From: an uncultured Lacinutrix sp.
GTDB lineage: Bacteria > Bacteroidota > Bacteroidia > Flavobacteriales > Flavobacteriaceae
Assembly: GCA_937129145.1 (NCBI GenBank)
Contig: CAKZMU010000001.1
Span: 1-37,789, forward strand
Direction: 5' to 3'
DNA length: 37,789 nucleotides
Part shown: piece by piece, positions 7,646 to 15,292 of the stretch
Layout of the letters: each line of letters begins with the position of its first letter
How positions within the stretch are numbered: the stretch's first letter is position 1
Made by a program: the position numbers and the translations under genes
The notes under the pieces: model-generated
Told to the model about the DNA's origin: nothing
The model's input: only the letters and a program-made list of their open reading frames with translations
Databases searched by the model: none

Positions 7646-8137
7646 ATGAAAAAAATACTCTTACTATCAGACACACATAGCTATATTGGTAACGACATAC
7701 TAAAGCACGTAAAAAAAGCCGATGAAGTTTGGCATGCAGGAGATATTGGCGATACAAAAGTGACTGATGCCATAAAACAATTAAAACCCTTACGAGCCGT
7801 ATATGGTAATATTGATGGACATGAAGTAAGGGCCGAATTCTCTGAAAATAATAGGTTTACTTGCGAAGGTGTTGATGTATGGATAACACATATTGGAGGC
7901 TATCCAAATAAATATAATTATAGAATAAAAGAGGAGATTATATCAAATCCGCCAAATGTGTTTATATGTGGCCATTCGCACATATTAAAAGTGATGCCTG
8001 ATAAAAAACTGAATCTATTACACATGAATCCAGGTGCCATTGGAAAACACGGATTTCACAATGTACGCACCATGCTACGTTTTGAAATTGACAATAAAAA
8101 GATTCAAAACTTAGAAGTGATAGAATTTAAGCGGTAA
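7646..8137 (+). CDS. YfcE/MJ0936-type metallophosphoesterase
   Basis: A compact 163-residue calcineurin-like phosphodiesterase. The metal ligands are seen in order: DTH (SDTHSY, 8-13), GDIGD (about 32-36), GNIDG (about 54-58), WITHIGG (about 76-82) and GHSHI (about 111-115). Family members are cytosolic, bind two metal ions such as Mn and cleave phosphodiesters in vitro, but their natural substrate is rarely known. It stands alone on plus, divergent from truA and convergent with DUF4293. The start ATG is preceded by the palindrome at 7622-7639, which could occlude translation initiation. Confidence 0.93.
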   Translation: MKKILLLSDTHSYIGNDILKHVKKADEVWHAGDIGDTKVTDAIKQLKPLRAVYGNIDGHEVRAEFSENNRFTCEGVDVWITHIGGYPNKYNYRIKEEIISNPPNVFICGHSHILKVMPDKKLNLLHMNPGAIGKHGFHNVRTMLRFEIDNKKIQNLEVIEFKR

Positions 8138-8176
8138 AAAAAAAGAATCCAGACGAAGTAAAACTTGTCTGGATTC
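8136..8176 (-). terminator. Terminator of the DUF4293 gene
   Basis: Hairpin of GAATCCAGAC and GTCTGGATTC (stems 8145-8158 and 8164-8176) followed on the minus strand by nine T residues (8144-8136). There is no T-run on the plus side, so it serves the minus-strand gene, although it overlaps the stop of the plus-strand phosphoesterase. Confidence 0.85.
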
Positions 8177-8204
8177 ACGCACTAATACTACTAAGATGAT
8201 AGGT

Positions 8205-8615
8205 TTATCTTAATCGGTCTACAGATTTTACAAGCTCTTCATCCTTTTTTATGGCTTTATTGGCTAAAACCAAAAATACGATAGAAAAAATAGGTAGAAG
8301 AATCCCAATACCTTTCTCAGAAACCGTAGTTTCTCCAGATAAATTTAGCGAACGATACACAAATAATCCTAGTAAAATAAAGTTTAATATGATGTTAAGT
8401 CGTCCCATAACAAATTGAGACTTCCTATTGTTATACATAAATATGGCTATTAATGATAATAGTGCAGACCCACAAAACAAGCCTAAAAACAACATATCAT
8501 CTTTAGCAAAAAAAGAAACACCTTCGGTAGTTGTCCACAAATCGAATACAAAAATTAATCCTGCGGAAATTCCAGCAGCAATTAAAAGATATATAGTTTG
8601 AATACGTTGAAGCAT
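8205..8615 (-). CDS. DUF4293 membrane protein
   Basis: A small membrane protein of 136 residues with four predicted helices and the family N-terminus MLQRIQTIYLLIA. It ends in a charged tail (KKDEELVKSVDRLR), probably cytosolic. Function is unknown; it is conserved in Flavobacteriia, often beside rho. The frame extends upstream to an ATG at 8639, but homologues begin at MxQRIQTIY. A candidate -7 element (TATTTTTG, 8644-8637) also lies over that ATG, so ATG 8615 is chosen. It is monocistronic, with a strong terminator just downstream. Confidence 0.88.
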   Translation of the reverse strand: MLQRIQTIYLLIAAGISAGLIFVFDLWTTTEGVSFFAKDDMLFLGLFCGSALLSLIAIFMYNNRKSQFVMGRLNIILNFILLGLFVYRSLNLSGETTVSEKGIGILLPIFSIVFLVLANKAIKKDEELVKSVDRLR

Positions 8616-8636
8616 TATTTCTAAAAATTTGAAGGA

Positions 8637-8644
8637 CAAAAATA
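8637..8644 (-). promoter_or_regulatory. Candidate -7 element for DUF4293
   Basis: TATTTTTG on minus fits TAnnTTTG and lies 22 bases before the chosen ATG at 8615. No TTG is found 17-20 bases upstream, so the assignment is weak. Confidence 0.35.
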
Positions 8645-8832
8645 ACAGTTTCTTTTTAAAACATATACTATTTATTTAAAAATAAAGTTGTATAATTGCA
8701 ATAGTATTGTGCAACATACTGTACCGCACAAGATTAAATCTTCAAAAAATTCATACAAATTTTTCCCTTGATTTCTTATTAGAATACTCTGGAACGATTT
8801 AATTTCTAAAAATCAATTTATTTAATTCAACA

Positions 8833-10494
8833 ATGTTTGAAATTTCACAATTAAAAGAAAAAAAGCTCCCTGAATTGCAGGAAATAGCTAAAAACTTGAA
8901 CATATCTAAATATCGTTCATTAAAAAAGCTTGATTTGGTTTACAAAATTCTAGACCATCAAGCAGCAAACCCAACGTCTGCTCCTACGCAACAAAAAACC
9001 AATAAAGAGCAGCAAAAACCTCAAAGAAAAAAGAGAGAACGCGTACAACGCAAAAATGATGACTCTCAAAAACAAATGGATTTTTCTGATAAAAAAACAG
9101 ATAATTCTAGAAACTCACCTGAAAAGAAGGAGGATACATCTAAAAAGAAAGACACTTCTAAGAAGGAAGACACTTCAAAAAAAACTGAATCTACAAACAC
9201 TAATAAAGATTCACATAAAAAAGGACATCAAAACCGTCCTCAAAGAGATTCTAAAGACCAAAACAAGAATCAAAATAGAAACCAAAACAGAGGGCATCAA
9301 CAAAATAAATCTAACCAAAATCAAGGTAATAACGGAAACAAAGACAATCGTAACCGTTATCGTGAGCCAGATTTTGAATTTGATGCTATTATAGAAAGTG
9401 AAGGCGTTTTAGACGTTATGCAAGATGGTTATGGGTTCTTACGCTCTTCAGATTACAACTATTTATCATCACCTGATGATATTTATGTATCGCAATCTCA
9501 AATACGTTTATTTGGTTTAAAAAAGGGAGATACCGTTTTAGGAAATGTAAGGCCTCCAAAAGAAGGCGAAAAATACTTTCCTTTAATTAAAGTAAATAAA
9601 ATTAATGGACTAGACCCTCAAGTTGTAAGAGACCGCGTGTCTTTTGAACATTTGACTCCGCTTTTTCCACAAGAAAAATTTACCCTTGCAGAAAAACAAG
9701 CTACAATTTCTACACGAATTATGGATTTGTTTTCACCTATTGGAAAAGGACAACGTGGTATGATTGTTTCACAACCTAAAACTGGTAAAACAATGTTACT
9801 TAAGGATGTAGCGAATGCCATTGCTGCAAACCACCCAGAAGTGTATCAAATGATTTTACTAATTGATGAGCGACCAGAAGAGGTAACAGATATGCAACGT
9901 AATGTAAGAGGCGAAGTAATTGCTTCTACATTCGATAAGGAAGCAAATGAGCATGTAAGAATTGCTAACATTGTTCTAGAAAAGGCAAAGAGACTTGTAG
10001 AATGTGGTTATGATGTTGTAATACTATTAGATTCTATTACACGTTTGGCTAGAGCCTATAATACTGTACAACCAGCCTCAGGTAAAATATTAAGTGGTGG
10101 TGTAGATGCCAATGCACTACATAAACCAAAACGTTTCTTTGGTGCTGCACGTAATATTGAAAATGGAGGGTCACTAACAATTATTGCTACAGCCCTAACT
10201 GAAACTGGCTCTAAAATGGACGAAGTGATTTTTGAAGAATTTAAAGGAACTGGTAACATGGAATTACAATTAGATAGAAAAATATCTAACAGACGTATTT
10301 TCCCTGCTATTGATTTAACATCTTCAAGTACACGTCGTGATGATATTCTATTAGACGAAGCAACAATTCAAAGAATGTGGGTAATGCGTAAATATCTTGC
10401 CGATATGAATCCTGTTGAAGCTATGGAGTTTATCAACGACCGTTTCAAGCAAACCAAAAACAACGAAGAGTTTTTAATTTCAATGAATAGTTAA
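8833..10494 (+). CDS. rho: Transcription termination factor Rho with disordered insertion
   Basis: A 553-residue hexameric RNA helicase that ends transcription. Residues 1-40 form the Rho_N helical domain ([16 protein letters not shown]). Residues about 45-178 are a low-complexity K/N/Q/R-rich, presumably disordered insertion, which includes three 6-residue repeats (9130-9183). The RNA-binding cold-shock-like domain follows ([16 protein letters not shown]), then the ATPase with Walker A SQPKTGKT (about 313-320), Walker [12 protein letters not shown], the Q-loop region and the R-loop [14 protein letters not shown]. coli Rho is about 420 residues; the excess is the insertion, common in Bacteroidota. 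A 5' leader of nearly 200 bp may hold autoregulation, but I see no defined element. A strong terminator follows. Confidence 0.97.
   Translation: MFEISQLKEKKLPELQEIAKNLNISKYRSLKKLDLVYKILDHQAANPTSAPTQQKTNKEQQKPQRKKRERVQRKNDDSQKQMDFSDKKTDNSRNSPEKKEDTSKKKDTSKKEDTSKKTESTNTNKDSHKKGHQNRPQRDSKDQNKNQNRNQNRGHQQNKSNQNQGNNGNKDNRNRYREPDFEFDAIIESEGVLDVMQDGYGFLRSSDYNYLSSPDDIYVSQSQIRLFGLKKGDTVLGNVRPPKEGEKYFPLIKVNKINGLDPQVVRDRVSFEHLTPLFPQEKFTLAEKQATISTRIMDLFSPIGKGQRGMIVSQPKTGKTMLLKDVANAIAANHPEVYQMILLIDERPEEVTDMQRNVRGEVIASTFDKEANEHVRIANIVLEKAKRLVECGYDVVILLDSITRLARAYNTVQPASGKILSGGVDANALHKPKRFFGAARNIENGGSLTIIATALTETGSKMDEVIFEEFKGTGNMELQLDRKISNRRIFPAIDLTSSSTRRDDILLDEATIQRMWVMRKYLADMNPVEAMEFINDRFKQTKNNEEFLISMNS
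9130..9183 (+). repeat. Three 18-bp tandem units inside rho
   Basis: Units at 9130-9147, 9148-9165 and 9166-9183 encode [12 protein letters not shown] and EDTSKK. They lie in the disordered insertion, where a change of unit number would keep the frame. Confidence 0.8.
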
Positions 10495-10517
10495 ATCAAA
10501 AACTCAAATAATAAATT

Positions 10518-10554
10518 AATAAAGCCTTAGTCAAAAACTAAGGCTTTATTTTTT
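10518..10554 (+). terminator. Terminator of rho
   Basis: Perfect 14-bp stem (10518-10531 with 10537-10550; core AAAGCCTTAGT), five-base loop CAAAA and a T-run reaching 10554. It lies 23 bases after the rho stop. Confidence 0.9.
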
Positions 10555-10556
10555 GC

Positions 10557-10588
10557 ACAAAAAAAGCTTCTCAAATAAATGAGAAGCT
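10557..10588 (-). terminator. Terminator of the tRNA-Glu/rpsT transcript
   Basis: Stem AGCTTCTCA (10565-10573) with TGAGAAGCT (10580-10588), six-base loop, followed on minus by a T-run from the A stretch 10559-10565. It sits back to back with the rho terminator. Confidence 0.85.
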
Positions 10589-10613
10589 CTAAACTATCTT
10601 GTAGTTAATCTTT

Positions 10614-10865
10614 TTATAAAGAAGCTACATGCTTTGCCAATCCAGATTTTAAATTAGCAGCCTTATTATCATGGATAATATTGTTTTTTGCTAATTTATC
10701 AATCATAGATACAACACTAGGATATAATTTTTCAGCATCCTTCTTCTTCTCCATATCACGTAATTTCTTAATAGCATTACGTGTGGTTTTGTGCTGATAC
10801 TTATTTCTTAAGCGTTTTGCTTCGTTACTTCTAATTCTTTTTAACGCTGACTTATGATTTGCCAT
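10614..10865 (-). CDS. rpsT: 30S ribosomal protein S20
   Basis: An 83-residue, very basic all-helical protein binding the 5' and 3' minor domains of 16S rRNA. The N-terminus MANHKSALKRIRSNEAKRLR and the C-terminal KNNIIHDNKAANLKSGLAKHV are typical, and the length is normal. It begins 21 bp after the 3' end of tRNA-Glu on the same strand with no terminator between them. The two are probably transcribed together from the promoter at 11035-11064 and separated by tRNA processing, so the rpsT mRNA would start close to its ATG. Confidence 0.97.
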   Translation of the reverse strand: MANHKSALKRIRSNEAKRLRNKYQHKTTRNAIKKLRDMEKKKDAEKLYPSVVSMIDKLAKNNIIHDNKAANLKSGLAKHVASL

Positions 10866-10886
10866 TTTGTTTTTTTTAAATCGTTG

Positions 10887-10958
10887 TAGCCCGTAGGGGA
10901 ATCGAACCCCTCTTACCAGGATGAAAACCTGGCGTCCTAGCCGATAGACGAACGGGCC
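10887..10958 (-). tRNA. tRNA-Glu (anticodon TTC)
   Basis: A 72-base cloverleaf on minus. The acceptor GGCCCGT (10958-10952) pairs with ACGGGCT (closing G-U), with discriminator A at 10887. The anticodon arm is CCAGG, loop TTTTCAT with anticodon TTC, CCTGG. The T arm contains GGTTCGATTCC and the D arm GTCTATCGGCTAGGAC. No CCA is encoded. It is the first gene of the rpsT transcript and lies downstream of proS. Confidence 0.97.
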
Positions 10959-11034
10959 ATTTAATTATGAGTTCAAAAAAATTATTAAACTCTCAATTGT
11001 TTTCAAATAACTTACAATGTTTCCATTGCGGATG

Positions 11035-11064
11035 CAAAAATACAACTATTTTTAAATGTTGCAA
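11035..11064 (-). promoter_or_regulatory. Promoter for tRNA-Glu/rpsT
   Basis: On minus, TTG (11064-11062), exactly 19 bases, TATTTTTG (11042-11035): a full match to the Bacteroidota consensus. It lies in the gap after the proS stop (11098) and predicts a 5' leader of roughly 70 bases before the tRNA. Confidence 0.7.
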
Positions 11065-11097
11065 CTTCTAAATGAATTTTTTCGCAAAATTTAATTA

Positions 11098-12576
11098 CTA
11101 ATATGCTTTAGCAAATAAAACACGCTGTTTAGAAGGGTTTCCAGTGAGTACACATTTACCTTCTTCTGCTTTATTATCAATAGGAATACACCTAATCGTA
11201 GCCTTGGTTAACTCTTTAATTTTGTTTTCAGTTTCAGAACTACCATCCCAATGTGCAGAAATGAATCCTGCTTTACCTTCAAGAACATCTTTAAACTCGT
11301 CAAACGTATCAACTTCGGTTATGTGAGAATCCCTGAAACTAAGCGCTTTATTAAACAATGTATCCTGAATTTCAGTCATCAAGTTCTTAACAATGTCTGC
11401 AAGATTGTCTAACGAAACTATTTCTTTAGTAAGTGTATCTCTTCTTGCCAATTCTACCGTGCCATTTTCCAAATCTTTTGGTCCAATCGCAATTCTTAAA
11501 GGTACTCCCTGCAATTCGTGTTGTGCAAATTTTGCGCCTGGTCTATGAGTTGTCCTATTATCAAACTTCACCGAAACACCTTTAGCTCTCAAATCTGACA
11601 TAATATTATTGGCAACGTTAGTAATTTCCTCTAACTGCTCATCATTTCTGTAAATTGGCACAATTACAACTTGATTTGGTGCTAGGTTTGGAGGTAGTAC
11701 CAAGCCTTTGTCATCGCTATGCGTCATTATCAATGCACCCATTAATCGTGTAGAAACTCCCCAAGACGTTGCCCAAACATGGTCTTGTTTTCCTTCTTTA
11801 TTAGTGAATTTTACATCAAAAGCTTTAGCAAAGTTTTGTCCCAAAAAGTGCGATGTACCAGCCTGTAACGCTTTTCCATCTTGCATTAATGCTTCAATAC
11901 ACATGGTTTCTTCGGCGCCTGCAAAACGTTCGCTCTCGGTTTTTAAACCTTGAACAACTGGAATTGCCATAAAGTTTTCAGCGAAATTAGCATATACATT
12001 GTTTATTAATTTGGTTTCTTTCCAAGCTTCTTCTTTGGTGGCATGAGCAGTATGCCCTTCTTGCCATAAAAACTCAGCAGTTCGTAAAAATAGACGTGTA
12101 CGCATTTCCCAACGCACCACATTTGCCCATTGATTAACTAAAATTGGTAAGTCTCTATACGATTGAATCCAACCTTTATAAGTATTCCAGATTATAGCCT
12201 CACTTGTTGGTCTTACAATTAACTCTTCTTCAAGTTTTGCTTCTGGGTCAACCCTAAGTTTTCCTTCATTATCAGGGTCGTTTTGTAGTCTGTAATGTGT
12301 AACAATAGCACACTCTTTTGCAAATCCTTCTGCATTTTTTTCTTCGGCTTCAAACAAACTTTTTGGCACAAATAATGGAAAATATGCATTTTGATGCCCT
12401 GTTTCCTTAAACATTCGGTCTAATTCTGCTTGCATTTTTTCCCAAATAGCATAACCATACGGTTTAATGACCATACATCCTCTAACTGCCGAATTCTCAG
12501 CCATATCAGCCTTTACAACCAGTTCGTTATACCATTTTGAGTAGTCTTCGCTCCTACTTGTGAGATTTTTACTCAT
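11098..12576 (-). CDS. proS: Prolyl-tRNA synthetase, archaeal/eukaryotic-like (type 3)
   Basis: A 492-residue cytosolic class II synthetase charging tRNA-Pro. Motif 2 is seen as [23 protein letters not shown] (about 148-170, which covers the binding loop), preceded by RPTSEAIIW. Motif 3 lies at about 265-285 ([17 protein letters not shown]). An anticodon-binding domain ([10 protein letters not shown] onwards) and the zinc-binding C-terminal domain ending in AKAY complete the protein. It lacks the editing insertion of the E. coli type and has the C-terminal extension of the archaeal type, as is normal for Bacteroidota. The tRNA-Glu/rpsT unit lies downstream with its own promoter. Confidence 0.96.
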   Translation of the reverse strand: MSKNLTSRSEDYSKWYNELVVKADMAENSAVRGCMVIKPYGYAIWEKMQAELDRMFKETGHQNAYFPLFVPKSLFEAEEKNAEGFAKECAIVTHYRLQNDPDNEGKLRVDPEAKLEEELIVRPTSEAIIWNTYKGWIQSYRDLPILVNQWANVVRWEMRTRLFLRTAEFLWQEGHTAHATKEEAWKETKLINNVYANFAENFMAIPVVQGLKTESERFAGAEETMCIEALMQDGKALQAGTSHFLGQNFAKAFDVKFTNKEGKQDHVWATSWGVSTRLMGALIMTHSDDKGLVLPPNLAPNQVVIVPIYRNDEQLEEITNVANNIMSDLRAKGVSVKFDNRTTHRPGAKFAQHELQGVPLRIAIGPKDLENGTVELARRDTLTKEIVSLDNLADIVKNLMTEIQDTLFNKALSFRDSHITEVDTFDEFKDVLEGKAGFISAHWDGSSETENKIKELTKATIRCIPIDNKAEEGKCVLTGNPSKQRVLFAKAY

Positions 12577-12617
12577 ATATCTTAATTTGGCACAAAAATT
12601 GTGACTATGTTAAATAA

Positions 12618-12658
12618 AAAAATAGTTCGACAAAACTAACTATTTTTGTTATGTTCAA
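12618..12658. promoter_or_regulatory. Divergent promoter region proS / surface lipoprotein
   Basis: For proS on minus: TTG (12658-12656), 17 bases, TAGTTTTG (12638-12631). For the plus-strand lipoprotein: TATTTTTG (12641-12648) without a good -33. The two -7 elements overlap a perfect 10-bp inverted repeat, AAAAATAGTT (12618-12627) and AACTATTTTT (12638-12647). This could be an operator or simply a by-product of the two promoters. Confidence 0.5.
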
Positions 12659-12677
12659 CAATTTAATTTAAAGAGAT

Positions 12678-13694
12678 ATGAAATTATATAACTACTTAAA
12701 TACAAAAATATCCATTATTGGAGCATTAATCCTTATGTTAGGACTAACTTCCTGTGGGTCTTACCAATATGCAAGTTATGATAATGACGGCATTTATGGC
12801 GAACCAGAAAAAAGCTATGAGGTAACAACTGTTGAGTATAAAGAAACTCCTAAAGAATCTGATAATTCAAACTACTACAAAAATTACTTCAAGGAAAAAG
12901 TAACCGAATTAGACAATATTGAAGGTGATGTTATTTTTACCGATATTGACTCGTACCAAGGGTATTATGTTGAAAATGATTCTTTAGAGCAAGAAAATTA
13001 TGCAGGTTGGGGTTATAGTGATAATGTAACTGTGAATATTTACAACAGACCGCTTTATGGCAGCATGTGGTATAATGGCTATTATGGTTTTAACGGTTGG
13101 TATAATAATTGGAATTATGGTTTTTCTGATTATTGGTATTCTCCTTTTTATGTAGGTTGGAATAGACCATGGTATGGCTATGGTTACGGTTATCCTTATA
13201 GTTACGGTTATCCATATTATGGTTATAACAATTTCTATTATGGAAATAGATATAACAGAAGAAACTTAGCATACAGTGCTAGTAGAAGAGGCTCAGTTTA
13301 TGCAAATAATGGCACAGGTGGAATTACTAGCAGACGTAGTGGAATAACAAGTTCTAATAGACGAAGCTCAATAAATAGTAGAACAACTAATTTAAGAAAC
13401 AATGCTACAAGAAGTAGTAATTCTAGAGCAACAACAACTAGATCTAGTAATTCTCGAGTAAACTCTCAATCAAGACCAACTAGAAGTTCGCGTGTTGGTA
13501 ACACTTCCAATACAAGGTCTCGTTCGGCAACGACACAATCAAGTCGATCTTCATCATCTAGGTCATCTTCAGCTAGGTCTAACAACAATAGTTCAAGAAG
13601 ATCATCTGGTAATGTTAGCTCTAGTAGGTCGTCTTCTAGAAGTAGTTCGACTAGAAGCAGTAGCAGAAGTAGCTCATCTAGAAGAAATAATTAA
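12678..13694 (+). CDS. Low-complexity surface lipoprotein, Y/G-rich then S/R-rich
   Basis: A protein of 338 residues with a lipoprotein signal (LGLTSCGSYQ, Cys26). Residues about 27-110 are acidic and ordinary; about 111-195 are extremely rich in Y, G, N and W (for example YGYGYGYPYSYGYPYYGY); about 196-338 are almost only S, R, N and T and end in SSRRNN. Such proteins occur in many Flavobacteriia next to the OmpP1-type porin, and some databases carry misleading names for them. Function is unknown. The very basic, disordered tail would bind polyanions such as LPS, polysaccharide or DNA at the cell surface; this is inference. The porin gene follows after 32 bp, so the two are probably cotranscribed. 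Confidence 0.85.
   Translation: MKLYNYLNTKISIIGALILMLGLTSCGSYQYASYDNDGIYGEPEKSYEVTTVEYKETPKESDNSNYYKNYFKEKVTELDNIEGDVIFTDIDSYQGYYVENDSLEQENYAGWGYSDNVTVNIYNRPLYGSMWYNGYYGFNGWYNNWNYGFSDYWYSPFYVGWNRPWYGYGYGYPYSYGYPYYGYNNFYYGNRYNRRNLAYSASRRGSVYANNGTGGITSRRSGITSSNRRSSINSRTTNLRNNATRSSNSRATTTRSSNSRVNSQSRPTRSSRVGNTSNTRSRSATTQSSRSSSSRSSSARSNNNSSRRSSGNVSSSRSSSRSSSTRSSSRSSSSRRNN
13291..13691 (+). repeat. Low-complexity Ser/Arg-coding tract
   Basis: About 130 codons made mainly of AGT/TCT/TCA serine and AGA/CGT arginine codons, with imperfect short repeats such as AGAAGTAGTAATTCTAGA. It encodes the C-terminal third of the lipoprotein. Spurious reading frames in other frames arise from it. Confidence 0.75.
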
Positions 13695-13726
13695 AAGTTA
13701 AGATTGAAAAAGAAAAATTAAAAAGT

Positions 13727-15238
13727 ATGAAAAAGTTATTATTACTATTCATAGGTATGCTATCTATGTCTTTTATGTACGCTCAAAATATAACTGACGC
13801 TGTACGATATTCGTCTGACAATATTGAAGGAACAGCAAGATTTAAAGCCATGAGCGGTGCATTTGGTGCCCTTGGTGGTGATATTTCGGCAATGAGTATT
13901 AATCCAGCAGGTTCAGCTATTTTTAGTTACAGCCAAACATCACTATCGATTTCTAGTTATAATGCCGATAATGAGACCAACTATTTTAATACTGTTAATG
14001 CAAACTCAAATTCCGATTTTGCCTTCAATCAAGCTGGTGCTGCTTTTGTATTCAATAGCAGAAACAACTCGCCTTGGAAAAAGTTTGTTTTAGGTTTTGC
14101 CTATGACCAAACTCAAAATTTCGATGATGATTTTTTTGCTTCAGGAATAAGCACAACATCCATTGATAGTTATTTCTTGGCAAACGCTCAAGGTTTAAGA
14201 TTAGATGAAATAATTGCGCTACCAGGAGAATCTATAGACGATGCTTATGCCGATTTAGGTGCTTCTTTTGGTTTTGCTAATCAGCAAGCATTTTTAGGTT
14301 ACGAAGCATATATTTTAGAACCAGATACCGATGATGATGATAATACATTATATTTTTCAAACATAGCTCCAGGAACTTTTAATCAGCAATATTCATATGC
14401 AGCAACTGGTTACAATGGTAAATTTGGCATTAATCTTGCCGCACAATATCAAGACAATATATACTTAGGTTTAAACCTAAACTCACACTTTATTAATTAC
14501 GAACGTTCAACATTTTTATTTGAAGAAAACTCAAATGCTGGCTCATTGGTTACCGAAGTGGATTTTGAAAACAACCTTTCTACCATTGGTAATGGATTCT
14601 CATTTCAATTAGGTGGTATTGCAAAACTTTCAAATGACGTGAGAGTTGGACTTACTTACGATTCTCCTACTTGGTACACAATAGCTGAAGAGACGTCACA
14701 ATATGTAGCATCTGTTAGGGATGATGGTGGACCAACAACAGCCATTGTTGACCCTCAAGTAATTAATGTATATCCTGATTATAAATTACAAACACCTGCA
14801 AAGATTACAGGAAGTATTGCCTTAGTATTAAATAAAAAAGGACTTATTAGCTTTGATTATTCTAGAAAGGATTATGGAAGCACAAAATTTAAACCAGAAT
14901 CCGATACATTTTTTGCTGCACAGAATACTGGTATTTCAAACAGTTTAAAAGTGGCGAACACTTATAGAATTGGTGGCGAATTACGACAAGACAATTTTAG
15001 TTTTAGAGGTGGTTATAAGTTAGAACAAAGCCCTTATAACGACACATCTTTTTACGGAGATTTAAAAGGTTACTCTTTAGGAATTGGTTATAATTTTGGA
15101 GCCTCAAGATTAGACTTAGCTTACGAAAATTCTAAAAGAGATATTAATTATCAATTATATGACGTTGGGTTGACAAATGCCGCAAGAATTAATAGAGAAA
15201 ACTCAAACTTTACGTTATCATTAAGCATGAATCTTTAG
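13727..15238 (+). CDS. OmpP1/FadL/TodX-family outer membrane protein
   Basis: A protein of 503 residues with a cleavable signal (cleavage near MYAQ-N) and the family N-terminus: GTARFKAMSGAFGALGGD, then SINPAGSAIF, the FadL-type NPA motif. The rest alternates aromatic and polar residues as in a long beta-barrel and ends in FTLSLSMNL, a typical barrel-terminal strand. FadL-like porins pass hydrophobic compounds through the outer membrane; substrates of the flavobacterial members are not known. It follows the Y/G-rich lipoprotein gene and is closed by a strong terminator shared with the convergent adhesin gene region. Confidence 0.9.
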   Translation: MKKLLLLFIGMLSMSFMYAQNITDAVRYSSDNIEGTARFKAMSGAFGALGGDISAMSINPAGSAIFSYSQTSLSISSYNADNETNYFNTVNANSNSDFAFNQAGAAFVFNSRNNSPWKKFVLGFAYDQTQNFDDDFFASGISTTSIDSYFLANAQGLRLDEIIALPGESIDDAYADLGASFGFANQQAFLGYEAYILEPDTDDDDNTLYFSNIAPGTFNQQYSYAATGYNGKFGINLAAQYQDNIYLGLNLNSHFINYERSTFLFEENSNAGSLVTEVDFENNLSTIGNGFSFQLGGIAKLSNDVRVGLTYDSPTWYTIAEETSQYVASVRDDGGPTTAIVDPQVINVYPDYKLQTPAKITGSIALVLNKKGLISFDYSRKDYGSTKFKPESDTFFAAQNTGISNSLKVANTYRIGGELRQDNFSFRGGYKLEQSPYNDTSFYGDLKGYSLGIGYNFGASRLDLAYENSKRDINYQLYDVGLTNAARINRENSNFTLSLSMNL

Positions 15239-15258
15239 TACAATTATTTTAACATATT

Positions 15259-15292
15259 AAAGCGCAATGAATAATTTCATTGCGCTTTTTTT
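15259..15292 (+). terminator. Terminator after the OmpP1-type gene
   Basis: 13-bp stem (15259-15271 with 15276-15288; core AGCGCAATGA), loop TAAT, T-run 15286-15292 on plus. It sits directly against the stop of the convergent adhesin gene, for which it may work weakly. Confidence 0.88.

Noticed and set aside
9056..9394. A 112-codon frame overlapping rho
   Set aside because: It is a by-product of the A-rich low-complexity insertion; the composition (mostly K, I, T) is not protein-like and the Rho frame is certain.
13090..13701. Open frames on both strands over the Y/G- and S/R-rich lipoprotein
   Set aside because: They come from low-complexity codons and lack any start context or family resemblance.
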